17,924 bases of DNA, from assembly GCA_029777935.1 (NCBI GenBank), contig JAKORH010000162.1:1-17924 (forward strand), given 5' to 3'. Position numbers and translations under genes: made by a program. The notes below the pieces were generated by a model that worked only from the letters and a program-made list of their open reading frames with translations, was not told the origin of the DNA and ran no database searches. This document shows, in pieces, positions 14,346-17,924 of the stretch (positions are counted from its first letter, which is position 1; every line of letters begins with the position of its first letter). The DNA is from Pseudomonadota bacterium (GTDB lineage: Bacteria > Pseudomonadota > Gammaproteobacteria > Burkholderiales > Burkholderiaceae).

Positions 14346-15727
14346 AGTGGCTGCCGCGCACGCTGTTCGGCCAGATCGTGCTGGCGCTGCTGGCCGGCAT
14401 CATTGCCGCGCAGGTGGCCGGCGCGTGGCTGATGCTCGACGAGCGCACGCGGCTGGCGCAGCGCCTGCTCGGCACGCACGCGGCGCAGCGCATCGCCGGC
14501 ATCATCGACGCGCTCGATGCGGCCGACGCTGTGGAGCGCGCGCGGCTGATCCGCGCGCTGAACCTGCCGCCGACGCACATCCGCCTCGACGAGCCGTGGC
14601 GCGCGCCGCCGGCGGATCCGCCCGACGAAGTCGTCGCCTTCGCCGACGAAGTGCGGCTGGCGCTGACGCGCCCGGTGCAGATCAACGTGCTGTCGCTGCG
14701 CGGCGAGGCTTTCCATCCGCGGCATCCGCCGCCGCCCCAGTCCGACACGAGCGAGCGGCCGTCGCCGCTGCCGCGGATGCTGCTGCGGGCCGAGCTGCAG
14801 GCGCGGCTTGCCGACGGCACCGTGGTGACCTTCCAGCACGCGCTGCCGGGACCGCTGCCCGAGGATCCGCTGCGGATCCTCGGCTGGATCGGAGTCGTGC
14901 TGGCGATCGTCGCTGCGCTCGCGCTGTGGATCGTGCGGCGCCTGACGCGGCCGCTGTCGGCGCTCGCCGCCGCGGCCTCCGGCCTGCCGAGCAACCTCGA
15001 TCAGCCGCCGTTGCCGGAAAGCGGCCCGAGCGAGGTGGCGAGCGCGGCACGCGCGTTCAATCGCATGCAGAAGGATCTGAAGCGGATGATCGAGACGCGC
15101 ACGGTCGCGCTGGCCGCCGTGTCACACGACCTGCGGCTGCCGATCACGCGGCTGCGCCTCAGGCTGGAGCGACTGCGCGACGACGCGCAGCGGGCGCCGA
15201 TCGAATCCGATCTCGCCGACATGGAACGGATGATCGACAACACGCTCGACTTCCTGCGCAGCGGCAGAACGGCCGAAAAGGCCGTGCTGCTCGACGTCAA
15301 TGCGCTGCTCGATCGCATCGCCGAGGACAGCGAAGCGCGCGGCGGCGAAATGGTGGTGCAGGGCCATGCCGAGCCGCTGTTCGCACGGCCGCTGGCGCTC
15401 GAGCGCTGCATGGCGAACCTGGTCGACAACGCGCGCCGTTACGGCGGACCGAAGGTGGACGTGACCGTGACCGACTCGCCGCAGCGGATCGAAATCCGCG
15501 TCGAGGACCGCGGCCCGGGCATCGCCGAAAACGAACGCGAGCGCGTATTCGAACCGTACGTGCGGCTGGAGTCGTCGCGCGCGAAGGAAACGGGCGGCAC
15601 CGGACTGGGCTTGGCGATCGCGCGCGGCGTGGCGCGCATGCACGGCGGCGACGTGCGGCTCGAGCCACGCGCAGGCGGCGGCCTGTCGGCGGTGCTGACG
15701 CTCGCGCGCGCGTCGCTCGCGGCGTGA
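14342..15727 (+). CDS. EnvZ-type membrane sensor histidine kinase
   Basis: A 461-residue kinase. Transmembrane helix about 10-31, a periplasmic region of about 145 residues with a His/Pro-rich stretch (FHPRHPPPPQSD), a second helix about 179-198, HAMP about 198-250, HisKA with His262 in SHDLRLPITRLRLRLE, and an ATPase domain with N-box NLVDNARRYG, DRGPGIAENERERVFEPY and GGTGLGLAIARGVARMHGGD. Length and order match the EnvZ class. The residue four places after the histidine is Leu where EnvZ has the threonine needed for phosphatase activity, so the balance of kinase and phosphatase activity may be shifted. Translation is coupled to the regulator by the ATGA overlap. The stimulus is unknown. 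Confidence 0.92.
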   Translation: MKWLPRTLFGQIVLALLAGIIAAQVAGAWLMLDERTRLAQRLLGTHAAQRIAGIIDALDAADAVERARLIRALNLPPTHIRLDEPWRAPPADPPDEVVAFADEVRLALTRPVQINVLSLRGEAFHPRHPPPPQSDTSERPSPLPRMLLRAELQARLADGTVVTFQHALPGPLPEDPLRILGWIGVVLAIVAALALWIVRRLTRPLSALAAAASGLPSNLDQPPLPESGPSEVASAARAFNRMQKDLKRMIETRTVALAAVSHDLRLPITRLRLRLERLRDDAQRAPIESDLADMERMIDNTLDFLRSGRTAEKAVLLDVNALLDRIAEDSEARGGEMVVQGHAEPLFARPLALERCMANLVDNARRYGGPKVDVTVTDSPQRIEIRVEDRGPGIAENERERVFEPYVRLESSRAKETGGTGLGLAIARGVARMHGGDVRLEPRAGGGLSAVLTLARASLAA

Positions 15728-15805
15728 GCCACGCTTCGCATCGGCGTGCAGGATCTCCGCGCGTGTGCCGTGCGCGGCCGCTCGGGCGCGCTTGCATTTC
15801 TGCCG

Positions 15806-15916
15806 CTACAGCCGCAGCGGCGGTACGCGCGCGGCGACCACGGCGCTGAGCGCCGCGAGCAGCGCCACGGTGATGAAGCCCCAGTCTTCTCGGGCCGCTC
15901 GCGACGAGATCTTCAC
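15806..15916 (-). CDS. Candidate 36-residue single-pass membrane peptide, doubtful
   Basis: A GTG at 15916, six bases past the NodT stop, opens a frame of 36 codons ending TAG at 15806-15808. It reads a basic head (KISSRAARED), then one hydrophobic helix (WGFITVALLAALSAVVAARV) and a short basic tail, the shape of small regulators such as those that attach to RND pumps. The GAAGG ahead of the start is too close (one base) for a good ribosome site, though coupling to the upstream stop is possible. It could equally be the C-terminal remnant of a lost transporter gene. The rest of 15728-15922, the gap to the convergent kinase, holds nothing I can name. Confidence 0.25.
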   Translation of the reverse strand: MKISSRAAREDWGFITVALLAALSAVVAARVPPLRL

Positions 15917-15922
15917 GCCTTC

Positions 15923-17431
15923 TCAGCGCCGGCCGATCAGCTCGGACGACCGCCAGCCGCCTCCGAGCGCACTGATCAGCGTGACGTTTGCGGTCAGTTG
16001 CCGGCCACGCACCTCCAGTTCCGTGCGCTGCGCGTTGTACAGCGTGGCCTGCGCGGTGATCACGTTGAGGTAACTGACCGTCCCGGCCCGATACTGGTTC
16101 GTCGTCTGTTCCAGCGATTCGCGCGCGGCGCGGACCGCTTCGTTCTGCAGCCGCGCCTCGTCTTCCAGGATCCGCAACGCGGCCAGGTTGTCCTCGACCT
16201 CCTGCAGCGCCGCCAGCACCGTCTGCCGGTAGTTCGCTGCCGCCTGCTCGAAACCGGCGCGTGCGGCATCGGTGGCGGCGCTGCGGGCGCCGGCATCGAA
16301 CAGCGTGGCCGCGAGCGCGGGGCCGAGCGACCACACGCGATTCGGCGCCGACAGCAGGTCGCCGAAGCTCGGCCCGCTCCAGCCGCCGCCGGCGGCGATC
16401 GTCAGCGCGGGGAAGAACGCCGACTGCGCCACGCCGATCTGTGCATTGGCCGCCGCCGCGCGCCGCTCGGCGGCGGCGATGTCGGGGCGGCGCTCGAGCA
16501 GTTCAGCCGGCAGCGCTGCCGGAATCTGCGGCAGCCGCTGCGCAGTCGGCAGCGCATTGCGCGCCGGCAGCGAAAAGTCCGCGGGCGCCGAGCCGACCAG
16601 CACGGCGATCGCGTGCTCGAGCTGGGCGCGGGCGAGTTTCGCATCGGCGCGCTGCGCCTGCGCGCTGGCGAGCTGCGATTCGGCCGCGGCCACGTCGGCG
16701 CGCGCGACCACGCCGGCCTGGTAGCGGGTGCGCGTCAGCGTCAGGAACTTCGAGTAGCCGTCGACGGTATCGTCGAGCAGCCGGTTCTGCGCGTCGGCCA
16801 CGCGCAGCAGGAAGTAGTCCTGGGCGAGCTGCGCCTGCAGCGCGAGTTTCGTCGCTTCGAGCGTGGCATCGCTGGCTTGCGCGGAGGCCGTCGCGGCCTC
16901 GACCGAGCGGCGGACGCGACCAAAGAGATCCGGCTCCCACGAGGCGGCGAACCGCACGCTCGCGGCGTTGGCGGTGCCGACGCCGGGGCTGCGCGCGCGC
17001 GTGTAGGCGACGTTGCCGGACGCAACCGGGAAGAACTGCGCGCGCGCCTGCGCCGCGAGCGCGACCGCCTGGTCGTACGCGCCGACGGCGGCGCGCAGGC
17101 TCTGGTTCGATACTTCGACCCGCTGCACGAGCGCGTCGAGCTCGGCGTCGTCGAACACGCTCCACCACGCGCCGCGTGCCTCACCGTCGCGCGGCTGCGC
17201 CGGCTTCCAGTCGGGCGCCTCCTTGAAGTGCTCCGGCAGCGCGAGCGTGGGGCGCGAATAGTCGGGGCCGGCCGCGCAGCCGGCGAGCAGGGCGGCGAGG
17301 CAGAAGGCGATCGCGGCGAACTTGCCCTCACCCCAACCCCTCTCCCGGAGGTAGTGGGGCTTTTCATCCCTCTCCCTCCGGGAGAGGGACCGAGGGTGAG
17401 GGATGTTCTTCATTCTCGAAAGCGCGTTCAT
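15923..17431 (-). CDS. RND efflux outer-membrane lipoprotein, NodT family
   Basis: A 502-residue outer-membrane channel of the TolC/OprM class. The lipobox LLAGC places the lipidated cysteine at 52, followed by AGPDYSRP as in OprM relatives. Two outer-membrane efflux repeats follow (about 95-290 and 310-490), each a pair of long coiled helices around barrel strands; [20 protein letters not shown] and [31 protein letters not shown] are diagnostic. It would form the exit duct for the RND pump encoded just upstream; the ATG at 17431 overlaps that gene's stop as ATGA. The n-region before the hydrophobic core is 37 residues instead of about 10, because a 78-base REP-like repeat is translated in frame as residues 10-36. 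No other in-frame start lies between the repeat and the lipobox, so the repeat must be translated. Confidence 0.92.
   Translation of the reverse strand: MNALSRMKNIPHPRSLSRRERDEKPHYLRERGWGEGKFAAIAFCLAALLAGCAAGPDYSRPTLALPEHFKEAPDWKPAQPRDGEARGAWWSVFDDAELDALVQRVEVSNQSLRAAVGAYDQAVALAAQARAQFFPVASGNVAYTRARSPGVGTANAASVRFAASWEPDLFGRVRRSVEAATASAQASDATLEATKLALQAQLAQDYFLLRVADAQNRLLDDTVDGYSKFLTLTRTRYQAGVVARADVAAAESQLASAQAQRADAKLARAQLEHAIAVLVGSAPADFSLPARNALPTAQRLPQIPAALPAELLERRPDIAAAERRAAAANAQIGVAQSAFFPALTIAAGGGWSGPSFGDLLSAPNRVWSLGPALAATLFDAGARSAATDAARAGFEQAAANYRQTVLAALQEVEDNLAALRILEDEARLQNEAVRAARESLEQTTNQYRAGTVSYLNVITAQATLYNAQRTELEVRGRQLTANVTLISALGGGWRSSELIGRR
17325..17402. repeat. REP-like palindromic repeat inside the NodT-family gene
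   Basis: The left arm 17325-17351 starts CCCTCACCCC and ends CTCTCCCGGAGG; the right arm 17375-17402 is its imperfect inverse, starting CCTCCGGGAGAGGG and ending GGGTGAGGG. Arms differ by only a few bases around the middle. Sequences of this type (CCCTCACCC...CTCTCCCGGAGG) are common dispersed intergenic repeats in many proteobacteria. Here it is within the coding region and its 78 bases keep the frame. Confidence 0.88.
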
Positions 17432-17924
17432 ACCGTCGGATCCACCAGCGGACCGTGGCTCGGCGCGCGGCCTCGCCAACGCGCCCACGCGAGCCGCGCG
17501 CGATCCAGATACAGGTAGATGATCGGCGTTGTATACAGCGTCAGAAGCTGGCTGGCGATCAGTCCGCCGACGATCGAGATGCCGAGCGGGCGGCGCAGTT
17601 CCGCGCCTTCGCCGAAGCCGATCGCGAGCGGCAGCGCGCCCAGCAGCGCCGCCATCGTGGTCATCAGGATCGGCCGCAGCCGCAGCTTGCACGCATTCAG
17701 GATCGCGTCGCGCGGCTGCAGATTGTGCTCGCGCTCGGCATCGATCGCGAAGTCGACCATCAGGATCGCGTTCTTCGACACGATGCCGATCAGCAGGAAC
17801 ACGCCGATCAGCGACATCACCGAGAACTCGGTGCCGGTGGCGAGCAGCGCCAGGATCGCGCCGGCGCCGGCCGGAGGCAGCGTCGACAGGATCGTCAGCG
17901 GGTGGATGTAGCTCTCGTACAGCA
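17428..17924 (-). CDS. RND multidrug efflux permease, MdtB/MdtC-like, C-terminal part only
   Basis: The window holds the last 164 residues; the gene starts beyond its right edge. The first visible residues, [20 protein letters not shown], and then [40 protein letters not shown] and [20 protein letters not shown] are the conserved last transmembrane third of inner-membrane RND pumps, closest by eye to the MdtB/MdtC and MuxB/MuxC group. Such pumps use the proton gradient to expel drugs or metabolites through a periplasmic adaptor and an outer-membrane duct. The stop at 17428-17430 overlaps the start of the NodT-family gene, so the two are co-translated. An adaptor and perhaps a second permease gene are expected upstream. 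Confidence 0.93.
   Translation of the reverse strand, partial: LYESYIHPLTILSTLPPAGAGAILALLATGTEFSVMSLIGVFLLIGIVSKNAILMVDFAIDAEREHNLQPRDAILNACKLRLRPILMTTMAALLGALPLAIGFGEGAELRRPLGISIVGGLIASQLLTLYTTPIIYLYLDRARLAWARWRGRAPSHGPLVDPTV

Noticed and set aside
15746..17518. 590-codon plus-strand frame opposite the NodT gene
   Set aside because: It is the complement of a clear NodT-family coding sequence; its Arg/Gly/Ala-rich product shows no family signature.
1..17924. CRISPR arrays, tRNA or rRNA genes, complete insertion sequences, prophage or toxin-antitoxin genes
   Set aside because: I saw no regularly spaced direct repeats, no cloverleaf-like segments with typical tRNA arms, and no transposase, integrase or toxin-antitoxin signatures. 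A covariance-model scan would be needed to exclude small RNAs.

Overview
The window is very GC-rich, densely coding DNA from a Gram-negative bacterium. Codon choice, lipoprotein-rich envelope genes, a fused DctQM-type TRAP permease, an MdtBC-like RND pump with a NodT-family outer-membrane factor and an OmpR/EnvZ-type pair all fit a betaproteobacterium of the Burkholderiales. That placement is inference; no rRNA or other marker gene is present.

Layout. (1) 1-3144: the 5' end of a minus-strand response regulator, diverging from a large hybrid sensor kinase (TM, periplasmic sensor, TM, PAS, HisKA, HATPase, REC). (2) 3173-5198: an envelope module with a minus-strand BON-domain lipoprotein, diverging from two translationally coupled lipoproteins (a DUF4398-type protein and a DUF4398-like protein with a degenerate OmpA-like C-terminus). 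(3) 5202-6686: a convergent minus-strand parallel beta-helix lipoprotein, then about 680 bases with no convincing gene. (4) 7368-7619: a small basic coiled-coil protein. (5) 12507-7787 (minus): a probable catabolic operon of a TRAP solute-binding protein (dctP), a fused DctQ-DctM permease and two short-chain dehydrogenases. A 340-bp hairpin-packed element with transposon-like inverted ends sits between the permease and the dehydrogenases. (6) 12787-13428: a small OmpA/OmpX-like beta-barrel porin on the minus strand, diverging from an OmpR-type regulator and EnvZ-type kinase (13641-15727) whose reading frames overlap by 4 nt. (7) 15923-17924: the 3' end of an MdtB/MdtC-like RND permease coupled by an ATGA overlap to a NodT-family outer-membrane lipoprotein, followed by a doubtful 36-residue membrane ORF.

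How the parts may work together: the TRAP system would import an organic or sugar acid that the two dehydrogenases oxidise or reduce. The OmpR/EnvZ-type pair may control the divergent barrel gene. The DUF4398/OmpA/BON lipoproteins look like an envelope-integrity set.

The most unusual signals are two small repeats that have edited genes. The 340-bp element has 23/25 matching terminal inverted repeats and at least four internal hairpins, and its terminal repeat now supplies the last four residues and the stop codon of the TRAP permease. A 78-bp REP-like palindrome lies exactly in frame (26 codons) in the signal-peptide region of the outer-membrane factor; without it an ordinary lipoprotein signal peptide remains.
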